Source of the DNA: Paenibacillus_AR mesotrionivorans
Lineage (GTDB): Bacteria; Bacillota; Bacilli; Paenibacillales; NBRC-103111
NCBI RefSeq assembly: GCF_046098205.1
Contig: NZ_JBJURJ010000010.1
Span: forward strand, 193,748 to 257,747
Direction: 5' to 3'
Length of the DNA: 64,000 bases
The notes beneath the pieces are model-generated. The model searched no databases. It was given only the letters and a program-made list of their open reading frames with translations, and had not been told where the DNA came from. Within the stretch, counting starts at the first letter, position 1. Each line of letters begins with the position of its first letter. Positions 42,826 to 50,326 of this stretch are shown here, one piece after another. The position numbers were made by a program, and so were the translations under genes.

Positions 42826-44094
42826 TTATCCCTTCAGTGCCTTCGCTGCGATATCCGTCCGGTAATGGGCGCCGTCGAAGCCGATTTTGCGCACCTCGGC
42901 GTAGACGTTCTCCCGGGCTTCGGCAATGTCCTTGCCCAGTCCGACCACGTTCAGCACACGGCCTCCGGCGGTGACAATTTCTCCGCTCTGGCCAAGCGCT
43001 GTTCCGGCGTGGAATACCATGGCCTCAGGGCTTATTTGATCCAAACCGCTGATGGTGAGACCGGTGGGATAGGAGCCCGGATAACCGGGGGAAGCCAGTA
43101 CGACGCAAACCGCAGCTTCATCGGTCCATTCGATGTCCAATTGATCCAAAGTGCCGTCCAGGGTAGCCAGCATAATATCCACCAGATCCGTTTTCAGCTT
43201 GGGCAAAAGCACCTGGGTTTCCGGATCGCCAAAGCGGGCGTTGAACTCGATGGTTTTGACACCTTTATTGGTCAGCATCAGTCCGGCGTACAGAATGCCC
43301 TTGAAGGGGCGGCCTTCCTTGACCAGGGCCTCGGCCATGGGGCGCACAATGTTGGCCAGCGCCTCCTCCACCACCGACTCGGGGATATGCGGCAGCGGGG
43401 AATAAGTGCCCATACCGCCGGTGTTGGGGCCTTGATCGTTGTCGAAAACCTGCTTGTGGTCCTGGGAGGGAGCCATGGGCTTCACGGTGGTGCCGTCCAC
43501 GAAGGATAACAGGGACATTTCCTGTCCCTCAAGGAATTCCTCGATGACCACACTGCTGCCGGAGGCGCCGAACACCTTGTCCAAGAGGATGCTTTTCAGG
43601 GCTTCCTCCGCCTCTTCTACTGTTTTGGCCACGATGACACCCTTGCCTGCGGCCAGCCCGTCAGCCTTCACCACAATTGGCGCGCCTTGGGCACGCACAT
43701 AGGCCACTGCCTCGTCGTAGCCGGTGAAGCTGGCATAGGCGGCCGTGGGAATGCCGTATTGGATCATCAGCTGTTTGGTGAACACCTTGCTGCCTTCGAT
43801 GAGGGCGGCGTTTTGGCGGGGGCCGTAAGCGGTGATGCCCTTCGCCTCCAGATGGTCCACCAGCCCGGCCACCAGCGGATCGTCAGGGGCAACCATGACC
43901 AGATCGATTTTTTGCTCCAACGCAAAAGCGCTGATCTTCTCGAACTCCAGCTCCTTGATGGGCACACATTCCGCCAAGGAGGCGATGCCGCCGTTGCCCG
44001 GAGCGCAGTACAGCTTGGATACCTTGGGGCTTTTGGCCAGCACCCACAAAATGGCATGCTCCCGGCCGCCTTTGCCAATGACTAAAATCCGCAT
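42826..44094 (-). CDS. purD: Phosphoribosylamine-glycine ligase (GAR synthetase)
   Basis: 422 residues from ATG 44094, 8 nt after AAGGAG that lies inside the end of purO; the two genes are 2 nt apart. ATP-grasp enzyme: MRILVIGKGGREHAILW opening, VKADGLAAGKGVIVA for ATP binding, EEFLEGQEMSLLSFVDG, QDHKQVFDNDQGPNTGGMGTYSP and FNARFGDPETQ. It joins phosphoribosylamine to glycine, step 2 of purine synthesis. It is the last gene of the operon, as in B. subtilis, with a terminator after it. Confidence 0.97.
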   Translation of the reverse strand: MRILVIGKGGREHAILWVLAKSPKVSKLYCAPGNGGIASLAECVPIKELEFEKISAFALEQKIDLVMVAPDDPLVAGLVDHLEAKGITAYGPRQNAALIEGSKVFTKQLMIQYGIPTAAYASFTGYDEAVAYVRAQGAPIVVKADGLAAGKGVIVAKTVEEAEEALKSILLDKVFGASGSSVVIEEFLEGQEMSLLSFVDGTTVKPMAPSQDHKQVFDNDQGPNTGGMGTYSPLPHIPESVVEEALANIVRPMAEALVKEGRPFKGILYAGLMLTNKGVKTIEFNARFGDPETQVLLPKLKTDLVDIMLATLDGTLDQLDIEWTDEAAVCVVLASPGYPGSYPTGLTISGLDQISPEAMVFHAGTALGQSGEIVTAGGRVLNVVGLGKDIAEARENVYAEVRKIGFDGAHYRTDIAAKALKG

Positions 44095-44096
44095 GG

Positions 44097-44840
44097 TCAC
44101 GACTCCTTATTTATGATGACAAGTCCGGTTTCACCGCTGTTCCGGCGGATGGTTTTGACCAGCAGGGAAATGCGGTTGTCCGGATTGAGCAGGCTCCAGT
44201 AGGTGTTGGCGATGGTTTCCGCGTTACCGCGCAAAGGCACCAGCCGGGGCTCTCCGGTGAAGGAGGGCAGCGGATTGCCGTCGCCTTCATAGGTGTGGAT
44301 GCAGTGGCCAAAGCCGGGCAGCGCTTTTTCGTAGGTGTAGGTGTGGCGCAGGGTCTGGTCCTCGGTGTTGCCGGCGGACTTCAGGATGGACAGCTTGTAG
44401 GCAAACTGGCTGTCCGCCAGATCCGTGAACCCGCTGATCCGCGGGGTGAAGTTGGGGCCGTCCGGCTCATAGGTCCGGGTGGTCAAGGCACCCTCGAAGC
44501 TGCCGCCATGCTGGAGCGCTTCGTGGATGGTGTCCGTCTGGTCACCGTTGGTGACGATATGGGCACCGCCCAGATGCTTCAGCGGATAGTAGATAATCAA
44601 CGACGGGTCGGTAAGCTTGGCGGGATCGCGGGCCTCCGTCCGCAGAAAGCCGTTGTCCTCGGCGATAAACACCCGGTTGCGGCTGTTTTCGCTGCGTCCC
44701 ATAATCCAGTACACCTGAACATACTGCTCTCCGTCCTCGGACAAGCCGATGACGATGCCCCGGCCGGGGTACGAGTTGTTCTGAAGCTCATTCAGATAAG
44801 CATCCGCAAGCGCGGCTCTATTGGTATGGTTGGTTGTCAT
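44097..44840 (-). CDS. purO: PurO-type IMP cyclohydrolase
   Basis: 247 residues from ATG 44840 behind AAGGAGG. The protein has NSYPGRGIVIGLSEDGEQYV, QVYWIMGRSENSRNRVF, LIIYYPLKHLGGAHIVTNGD and TYEPDGPNFTPRISG, the strands of the archaeal-type IMP cyclohydrolase family (PF07826 as I remember it), unrelated to the MGS-fold half of PurH. It closes FAICAR to IMP, the last step of the pathway. Its place between the AICAR formyltransferase and purD is exactly where the cyclohydrolase activity is missing: the neighbouring formyltransferase has no cyclohydrolase domain. Family recognition is strong; the in vivo role is inferred from this complementarity. Confidence 0.88.
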   Translation of the reverse strand: MTTNHTNRAALADAYLNELQNNSYPGRGIVIGLSEDGEQYVQVYWIMGRSENSRNRVFIAEDNGFLRTEARDPAKLTDPSLIIYYPLKHLGGAHIVTNGDQTDTIHEALQHGGSFEGALTTRTYEPDGPNFTPRISGFTDLADSQFAYKLSILKSAGNTEDQTLRHTYTYEKALPGFGHCIHTYEGDGNPLPSFTGEPRLVPLRGNAETIANTYWSLLNPDNRISLLVKTIRRNSGETGLVIINKES

Positions 44841-45032
44841 GCCTGGTGCCTCCTTCTTCAATAATCCTTGCTTGGTCGGTTTCAGCGACTGGCCTGACGG
44901 CGTTGTGGATACGTTGGACACGTTAATTGCACCGCCTCATACGAACCAAACTGGACTCTAATGGTGCTGAAACCTATGCTGTCCGCGACCAATTTTCCCT
45001 TGAGTAACCTTCCCAACTCCGCCCCCACCGGC

Positions 45033-45215
45033 TAACGGAACTCAGCGACTCTTACAGACGGTTTTGGAGTAACTTTGCATTTTAACGGAACTCAGCGACC
45101 CTTAGGAGCCTGATTTTACTCTCAAACCCCCGTTTTCCCCTGCTAAGCGCGTCTCAGTTCCGTTAGAGTTTCTATCGGGTCATTTTAGCACGCTAAGCGC
45201 TTCTGAGTTCCGTTA
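45033..45215. repeat. Four-unit palindromic array H1
   Basis: Forward units at 45033-45055 and 45083-45105 (TAACGGAACTCAGCGACTC), reversed at 45143-45165 and 45193-45215 (CTCAGTTCCGTTA). Centres 45044, 45094, 45154, 45204: spacing 50, 60, 50. In the 690-bp gap between the AICAR formyltransferase and purO, inside the operon. Confidence 0.88.
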
Positions 45216-45276
45216 GAGCTTAATCCGTTGTCGTCCGACAGCATGCCTAGGTTCACATAATGCTGTACCCACCGGC

Positions 45277-45459
45277 TAACGGAACTCAGCGACTCTTCCA
45301 GGCGGTTTTGGAGTAACTTTGCATTTTAACGGAACTCAGCGACTCTTAGAAGCCTGATTTTACTCTCAAATCCCCGTTTTCCCCTGCTAAGCGCGTCTCA
45401 GTTCCGTTAGAGTTTCTATCGGGTCATTTTAGCACGCTAAGCGCGTCTCAGTTCCGTTA
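45277..45459. repeat. Four-unit palindromic array H2 (duplicate of H1)
   Basis: Forward units at 45277 and 45327, reversed units ending at 45409 and 45459. Centres 45288, 45338, 45398, 45448: again 50, 60, 50. The 198-bp blocks 45024-45221 and 45268-45465 are near-identical, so this array arose by direct duplication of H1. The remaining 44841-45023 shows no gene or clear promoter. Confidence 0.88.
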
Positions 45460-45464
45460 GAGCT

Positions 45465-45501
45465 TGGACCCCTTGCACCCAGGTTGGTTACAAGGGGTCC
45501 A
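45465..45501. other. Perfect 11-bp hairpin after the AICAR formyltransferase gene
   Basis: TGGACCCCTTG (45465-45475) and CAAGGGGTCCA (45491-45501), 15-nt loop, 30 bp past the stop codon. No T-run on the minus strand, so a processing or stability hairpin is more likely than a terminator. Confidence 0.6.
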
Positions 45502-45530
45502 GGGCTGGCAGGGCGCACCATTGTCAGATA

Positions 45531-46715
45531 TCAATGGTGGAACAAACGGACGCCGGAATAGGCCATGACCATGCCGTAGTCGTTGGCGGCCTGGACCACT
45601 TCCTCGTCGCGCACCGAGCTGCCGGCTTGGGCTACATACTTAACACCGCTGCGGCTGGCCCGGTCCAGGTTGTCCCGGAAGGGCAGGAACGCATCCGAGC
45701 CGTAGGATACGCCGGTCAGCTTGTTCAGCCAGGCCCGCTTTTCCTCGCGGGTCAGCTTGGCCGGCACCTCGGCGAATGCTGCTTCCCATGCTGCCTGCTC
45801 CACCGGAGTCAGCTCCTCCTCCAGCCACAGGTCGATGGCGTTGTTCTGTTCGGCACGGGAGAGGCCCGGGCGGAAGCTCATGCTAAGCGCCGCCGGATGC
45901 TGCCGCAGGAACCAGCGGTCTGCCTTGTCCCCGGCCAGCCGGGTGCAGTGAATCCGCGACTGCTGTCCGGCGCCGATGCCGATGGTTTGTCCGTCCAGGG
46001 CGTACACAATGGAGTTGGACTGGGTGTATTTTAACGTAACCAGAGCAATCAGCAAATCCCGCTTGGCCTGCTCCGGCAGATCTGTGTTTTGGGTGACAAT
46101 ATGGGTCAGCGCTTCCTCGTCGATCACCGCATTGTTGCGCTCCTGCTGCAGGGTCAGGCCGAACAGCTTGCGGCTTTCCACCGGATCGGGCACATACTCG
46201 GGGTCGATTTGCAGAATCAGGTACTTGCCGCCCTTCTTCGCCTTCAGAATCTCCAGCGCCTCATCCGTATACCCCGGAGCCACCACCAGGTCGGATACCT
46301 CCCGCTTCAAGAGAAGAGCGGTGGAAGTGTCCACAACATCGGACAAAGCCGCAGCATCGCCGAAGGAGGACATCCGGTCCGCTCCCCGGGCACGGGCATA
46401 GGCTGTAGCTAGAGGTGACAGCACTAGTCCCTCCACAAAATAAGCCTTCGCCAGCTCCTCCGTCAGCGGAACAGCAACCGCCGCTCCCGCCGGGCTCACG
46501 TGTTTGAATGAAGCCGCCGCCGGCAAACCGGTGGCGCGCCGCAGCTCCCGGGCCAGCTGAAAGCCGTTCAGGGCATCCAGCAGATTGATATATCCAGGAT
46601 CCCCGTTGACCACCTTGATGGGAAGGGCCGTATCATGGGTGAGCTTAGCCTGCTTCTGATGCGGGTTCATGCCGTAGCGAAGGGTCAATTCCTTGGATTC
46701 CGCGTTCTGACTCAT
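45531..46715 (-). CDS. Stand-alone AICAR formyltransferase (PurH without the IMP cyclohydrolase domain)
   Basis: 394 residues from ATG 46715, 4 nt after the purN stop and behind AAAGGACGGGA. The protein begins directly with ELTLRYGMNPHQKQA, the first strand of the transformylase domain, and continues with the catalytic AASFKHVSPAGAAV, RGADRMSSFGDAAAL, YTQSNSIVYALDGQTIGIGAGQQSR and the closing DEEVVQAANDYGMVMAYSGVRLFHH. Normal PurH is ~510 residues, with an N-terminal ~200-residue cyclohydrolase. That domain is absent; the space upstream is occupied by purN, so this is not a truncation artefact. It formylates AICAR to FAICAR; PurO, encoded downstream, would close the ring. Confidence 0.93.
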   Translation of the reverse strand: MSQNAESKELTLRYGMNPHQKQAKLTHDTALPIKVVNGDPGYINLLDALNGFQLARELRRATGLPAAASFKHVSPAGAAVAVPLTEELAKAYFVEGLVLSPLATAYARARGADRMSSFGDAAALSDVVDTSTALLLKREVSDLVVAPGYTDEALEILKAKKGGKYLILQIDPEYVPDPVESRKLFGLTLQQERNNAVIDEEALTHIVTQNTDLPEQAKRDLLIALVTLKYTQSNSIVYALDGQTIGIGAGQQSRIHCTRLAGDKADRWFLRQHPAALSMSFRPGLSRAEQNNAIDLWLEEELTPVEQAAWEAAFAEVPAKLTREEKRAWLNKLTGVSYGSDAFLPFRDNLDRASRSGVKYVAQAGSSVRDEEVVQAANDYGMVMAYSGVRLFHH

Positions 46716-46719
46716 GAGT

Positions 46720-47436
46720 TCATATCCCGTCCTTTTTAATTTGATTCCGTCCCGCCAACTGCTCCAGCACGATTCTTCCGGTTGCGATATCCTGCACCAC
46801 TTGAGGATATAGCTGATGCTCGATGTGATGAATCCGTTCGCTGACGGTCTCCTCCGTGTCATCCTCCCGGAGCTCCACCGCCCGCTGGGCCACAATGGGG
46901 CCGCTGTCCAGCCCGCCGTCTACCAGATGCACGGTTACACCGGTAACCTTGACCCCGTACTCCAACGCCTGCCGGACCGCATGCATCCCGGGAAAAGACG
47001 GCAAAAGCGAGGGATGGATATTCAGCATCCGCCCCCAATAACCCTGCACCATCACATCCGTCAGAATCCGCATGTACCCGGCCAGCACCACCAGCTCTAC
47101 GTCAGCCTCACGGAGCCGCCGCAAAATCTCTTCCTCGTAGCCTTCACGGCTGGGGTATTCCTTGGGCCGAAAGACAAAAGCGGGCACACCCGCCTTGGCC
47201 GCCCGCTCCACTACCGGGGCCTGGGGTTTGTCACAGACCAGCAGCTTCAGCTCTACTTGGAGCCTGCCGTCTGCGATGGCATCCGCCAGCGCCTGGAAGT
47301 TGCTGCCCCCGCCGGAGGCAAACACCGCTACCCGCAGAGGCTGCCCCGGCTGGCGCTCCGCCAAGGCTGCTTGATCCCGGCTGGCAGCGGTCCCTCCGCC
47401 CAACGCCTCTCCCGAAAAAGAGGCCTCGCTTCTCAT
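46720..47436 (-). CDS. purN: Phosphoribosylglycinamide formyltransferase
   Basis: 238 residues. The start overlaps the purM stop (ATGA-type), so translation is coupled. The catalytic residues are plain: LNIHPSLLPSFPGMHA (Asn, His) and VTVHLVDGGLDSGPI (Asp), with RVAVFASGGGSNFQAL for phosphate binding. An extra ~30 N-terminal residues (SEASFSGEALGGGTAAS...) are not part of the fold. Transfers formyl from 10-formyl-THF to GAR. Confidence 0.96.
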   Translation of the reverse strand: MRSEASFSGEALGGGTAASRDQAALAERQPGQPLRVAVFASGGGSNFQALADAIADGRLQVELKLLVCDKPQAPVVERAAKAGVPAFVFRPKEYPSREGYEEEILRRLREADVELVVLAGYMRILTDVMVQGYWGRMLNIHPSLLPSFPGMHAVRQALEYGVKVTGVTVHLVDGGLDSGPIVAQRAVELREDDTEETVSERIHHIEHQLYPQVVQDIATGRIVLEQLAGRNQIKKDGI

Positions 47437-48473
47437 ACCTCCGCACCCGTAAAGGTGACGATCTTCTCACCGGCAGTCACACGGCCCAGGCGGTATGCCT
47501 TTTCCCCGTGCTCCTCTGCCAGCTTCAACGCCTTCTCCGCGTCCGCCTCCGGCACAATCAGCACCATGCCGATGCCCATGTTGAAGGTGCGGAACATATC
47601 GTTGTTGGTGATGTTGCCGTCTTTTTGCATCAAATTGAACACAGGATGGATCGGCCAGGAGCCGTAGTCGATCTCCACATTGACTCCGTCCGGCAGGCAG
47701 CGCGGGATATTCTCCAGGAATCCGCCGCCGGTAATGTGGGCCATGCCTCTAACCTCTACCTCCCGCAAAAGCGCCAGGATGGACTTCACATAAATCTTCG
47801 TCGGCGTCAGCAGCACCTCGCCGAGGGTTCCGTTCAAGCCTTCTATCCGGGCATCCAGGCTGTAGCCTTGAGTCTCCAGCAGGAGCTTGCGCACCAAGGA
47901 GAAGCCGTTGCTGTGGACGCCTGTGGAGCCCAGCCCGATAACCGCATCACCTGCGCGGATAGCACTGCCATCCACAATCTTCGGGCGGTCCACGACGCCC
48001 ACGGAGAAGCCGGCGATATCGTATTCGCCGTCCTGGTACATACCCGGCATCTCGGCGGTTTCGCCGCCGATCAGCGCGCAGCCTGCCTGAACGCAGCCCT
48101 CGGCCACGCCGGACACAATCGCTTCAATCTTTTCCGGCACCAGCTTGCCGCAAGCCAGATAATCCAGGAAGAACAGGGGTTCGGCGCCCGACACCACAAT
48201 GTCGTTGACGCACATGGCCACCGCATCGATGCCGATGGTATCATGCTTGTCCATTTCGAAGGCCAGCTTCAGCTTGGTCCCCACGCCGTCCGTACCGGAA
48301 ACCAGAACCGGGTCCTTGTAGCCGCTTTTGTCCAGTCCGAACAGGCCGCCGAAGCCGCCCAGACCCGTCAGCACCTCAGGACGCATGGTCCGGCTGACGT
48401 GCTTCTTCATCCTCTCCACCGCTTCATTGCCTGCGGCTATATCGACACCAGCTTCTTTGTAGGCTTCTGACAC
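47433..48473 (-). CDS. purM: Phosphoribosylformylglycinamidine cyclo-ligase (AIR synthetase)
   Basis: 346 residues from GTG 48473: AAAGGAG is 8 nt upstream, and the resulting length equals the family's usual one; the frame is open 35 codons further up into the repeat array but without a ribosome site. SEAYKEAGVDIAAGNEAV opening, LVSGTDGVGTKLKLAF, VNDIVVSGAEPLFFLDYLA and GLGSTGVHSNGFSLVR are typical. Converts FGAM to AIR. Overlaps purN at its end; separated from purF by 371 bp holding array D. Confidence 0.96.
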   Translation of the reverse strand: MSEAYKEAGVDIAAGNEAVERMKKHVSRTMRPEVLTGLGGFGGLFGLDKSGYKDPVLVSGTDGVGTKLKLAFEMDKHDTIGIDAVAMCVNDIVVSGAEPLFFLDYLACGKLVPEKIEAIVSGVAEGCVQAGCALIGGETAEMPGMYQDGEYDIAGFSVGVVDRPKIVDGSAIRAGDAVIGLGSTGVHSNGFSLVRKLLLETQGYSLDARIEGLNGTLGEVLLTPTKIYVKSILALLREVEVRGMAHITGGGFLENIPRCLPDGVNVEIDYGSWPIHPVFNLMQKDGNITNNDMFRTFNMGIGMVLIVPEADAEKALKLAEEHGEKAYRLGRVTAGEKIVTFTGAEV

Positions 48474-48570
48474 CGGGATTCGCTCCTTTGGGTAAATAAA
48501 TATATGGTTGTGCAGCATGCTGCCGGAATGCCCTCCACTTCCCTGCTCTGCTAAAGTTGGGGAGGATGTA

Positions 48571-48754
48571 AGCGGCAAACAATGTCTGCTATTTCAAAAT
48601 TTTGACCCCACGGGGCAAAATAACGACATGAAATGTCTGCTATCCACACAAAAGTTGTCCAATCATGCCACTTTGACAGAAATAGCAGACAAAAGATGCT
48701 GCTATTTCCGCTTTTTCAGCGGGAAAAGGCGAATAACAGACAAAAAATGTCGTT
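48571..48754. repeat. Four-unit palindromic array D
   Basis: Forward units ending TGTCTGCTATT at 48571-48593 and 48621-48643 (TAACGACATGAAATGTCTGC), reversed units at 48681-48703 (AATAGCAGACA) and 48732-48754 (AATAACAGACA). Centres 48582, 48632, 48692, 48743: spacing 50, 60, 51. It uses a GACA/TGTC core unlike the other arrays. Inside the pur operon, between purF and purM; nothing else is seen in that gap. Confidence 0.8.
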
Positions 48755-48844
48755 ATTTCGTGTTGGGCAAAATAGCTGTGTTATGCCGTCGCCGTTGTGC
48801 AAAGCAACATAACGGTGTGAAGCCGTCCTGTCGCGCCGCGCCAA

Positions 48845-50326
48845 CTAACACCCGCAGCCCGCCTGCTCCGCATCCTCCACCGGAGTGGGGTAGTCGTTGT
48901 CGAAGCAGCCCAGGCACATGCCCCGGTTGTACTCTCCGGCCGACCGGCCGATAGCCTCGATCAAGCCCTGCTTGGACAGGAAATGCAGCGAGTCCGCTTG
49001 GATGGCCTGGCGGATCTCCTCCACTGTTTTGCTGGAGGCGATCAGCTCCTCCCGGCTGGGCGTATCGATGCCGTAGAAGCAGGGGTTCATATAAGGCGGC
49101 GAGCTGATCCGCACATGGACCTCCTTCGCCCCTGCCTCCCGCAGCATGTTCACAATCCGCAGGGATGTAGTGCCGCGGACAATGGAGTCATCGATCATGA
49201 CCACCCGCTTGCCCTCCACCACCTTGCGCACTGCAGAGAGCTTCATCTTCACGCCCCGCTCCCGCAGTTCCTGGCTGGGCTGGATGAAGGTCCGGCCGGT
49301 GTAGCGGTTTTTGATCAGCCCGATCTCGTACGGGATGCCCGTCTGTTCGGCAAAGCCGATAGCCGCGGAGATACTGGAGTCCGGCACACCGGTCACCACA
49401 TCCGCGTCCACGAAGCTTTCCATTGCCAGCCGCATCCCCATCCGCTTCCGGGCCATATGCAGGTTGATGTTGTCTACGTCGCTGTCCGGACGGGAGAAAT
49501 AGATAAACTCCATGGCGCACAGAGAGCGCCGGGTCATCTCGGCGAACCGGTCCTCGGTCATGCCGTCCTTGTCAAAAATCAGCAGCTCACCCGGCTGCAC
49601 ATCCCGCATATACGCCGCACCTACCGTCTCGAAGGCGCAGGTTTCGGAGGCGAATACATATCCCCCGTCCAGGGTGCCGATCATTAACGGCCGCAGGCCG
49701 TTAGAATCCTGGGCCACAAACAGCGTATCGTTGATGAGAATCAGGAAGGCGAAGCCGCCTACTACCCGCTGCAGTGCTTCTTTTACCGCCAACCTCGGAT
49801 CATGGTGCTTGGAACGGGCGATCAGGTGGATCAGCACCTCCGTATCGCTGGTGGTCTGGAAGATGGAGCCTGCCTCCTCCAGCTCCCGGCGCAGCTCATC
49901 GGCATTCACCAGATTGCCGTTGGTGGCAATGGCCAGATCGCCGCCGCGGAAGCGGAACACCAGCGGCTGCGCATTCTGCAGCTTGCTGGCGCCCGCTGTG
50001 GAATAGCGCACGTGCCCGATAGCGGTGGAGCCCTTCAGTGACAGAATCTTGTCATTATCAAAAACTTCCTTCACCAGTCCCATACCCCGGTGGACGTAGA
50101 ACTGCTCGCCGTCGGTGGTGCAGATGCCGGAGGATTCCTCCCCCCGGTGCTGGAGCGCGTGAAGGCCGAAGTAGGCCAAGGCCGACGCCTCGGTATGATT
50201 AAACACACCGAAGACGCCGCACTCTTCCTTCAGCTTGTCGAACACCTGAGAGTCTACACCCTCGTTATAATACCGGCCTGTCCATAATGCGGGCTGGTCG
50301 GAGTGGGTCAGGATTTCATCAGACAT
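48845..50326 (-). CDS. purF: Amidophosphoribosyltransferase
   Basis: 493 residues from ATG 50326 (GGAAGGATG upstream), overlapping the end of purL by 19 nt. The N-terminal nucleophile Cys is in KLKEECGVFGVF at about residue 36, so a 35-residue propeptide would be removed, longer than the 11 residues of the B. subtilis enzyme. HALQHRGEESSGI and GHVRYSTAG mark the glutaminase; VVMIDDSIVRGTTSLRIV binds PRPP; cysteines CLGCFDNDYP and the C-terminal CGC fit the 4Fe-4S type. First committed step of purine synthesis. Confidence 0.97.
   Translation of the reverse strand: MSDEILTHSDQPALWTGRYYNEGVDSQVFDKLKEECGVFGVFNHTEASALAYFGLHALQHRGEESSGICTTDGEQFYVHRGMGLVKEVFDNDKILSLKGSTAIGHVRYSTAGASKLQNAQPLVFRFRGGDLAIATNGNLVNADELRRELEEAGSIFQTTSDTEVLIHLIARSKHHDPRLAVKEALQRVVGGFAFLILINDTLFVAQDSNGLRPLMIGTLDGGYVFASETCAFETVGAAYMRDVQPGELLIFDKDGMTEDRFAEMTRRSLCAMEFIYFSRPDSDVDNINLHMARKRMGMRLAMESFVDADVVTGVPDSSISAAIGFAEQTGIPYEIGLIKNRYTGRTFIQPSQELRERGVKMKLSAVRKVVEGKRVVMIDDSIVRGTTSLRIVNMLREAGAKEVHVRISSPPYMNPCFYGIDTPSREELIASSKTVEEIRQAIQADSLHFLSKQGLIEAIGRSAGEYNRGMCLGCFDNDYPTPVEDAEQAGCGC

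Noticed and set aside
46716..46895. Upstream extension of the AICAR formyltransferase frame as a broken cyclohydrolase domain
   Set aside because: The 60 extra codons read a different frame of purN and show no cyclohydrolase motif; a ribosome site lies right before ATG 46715.
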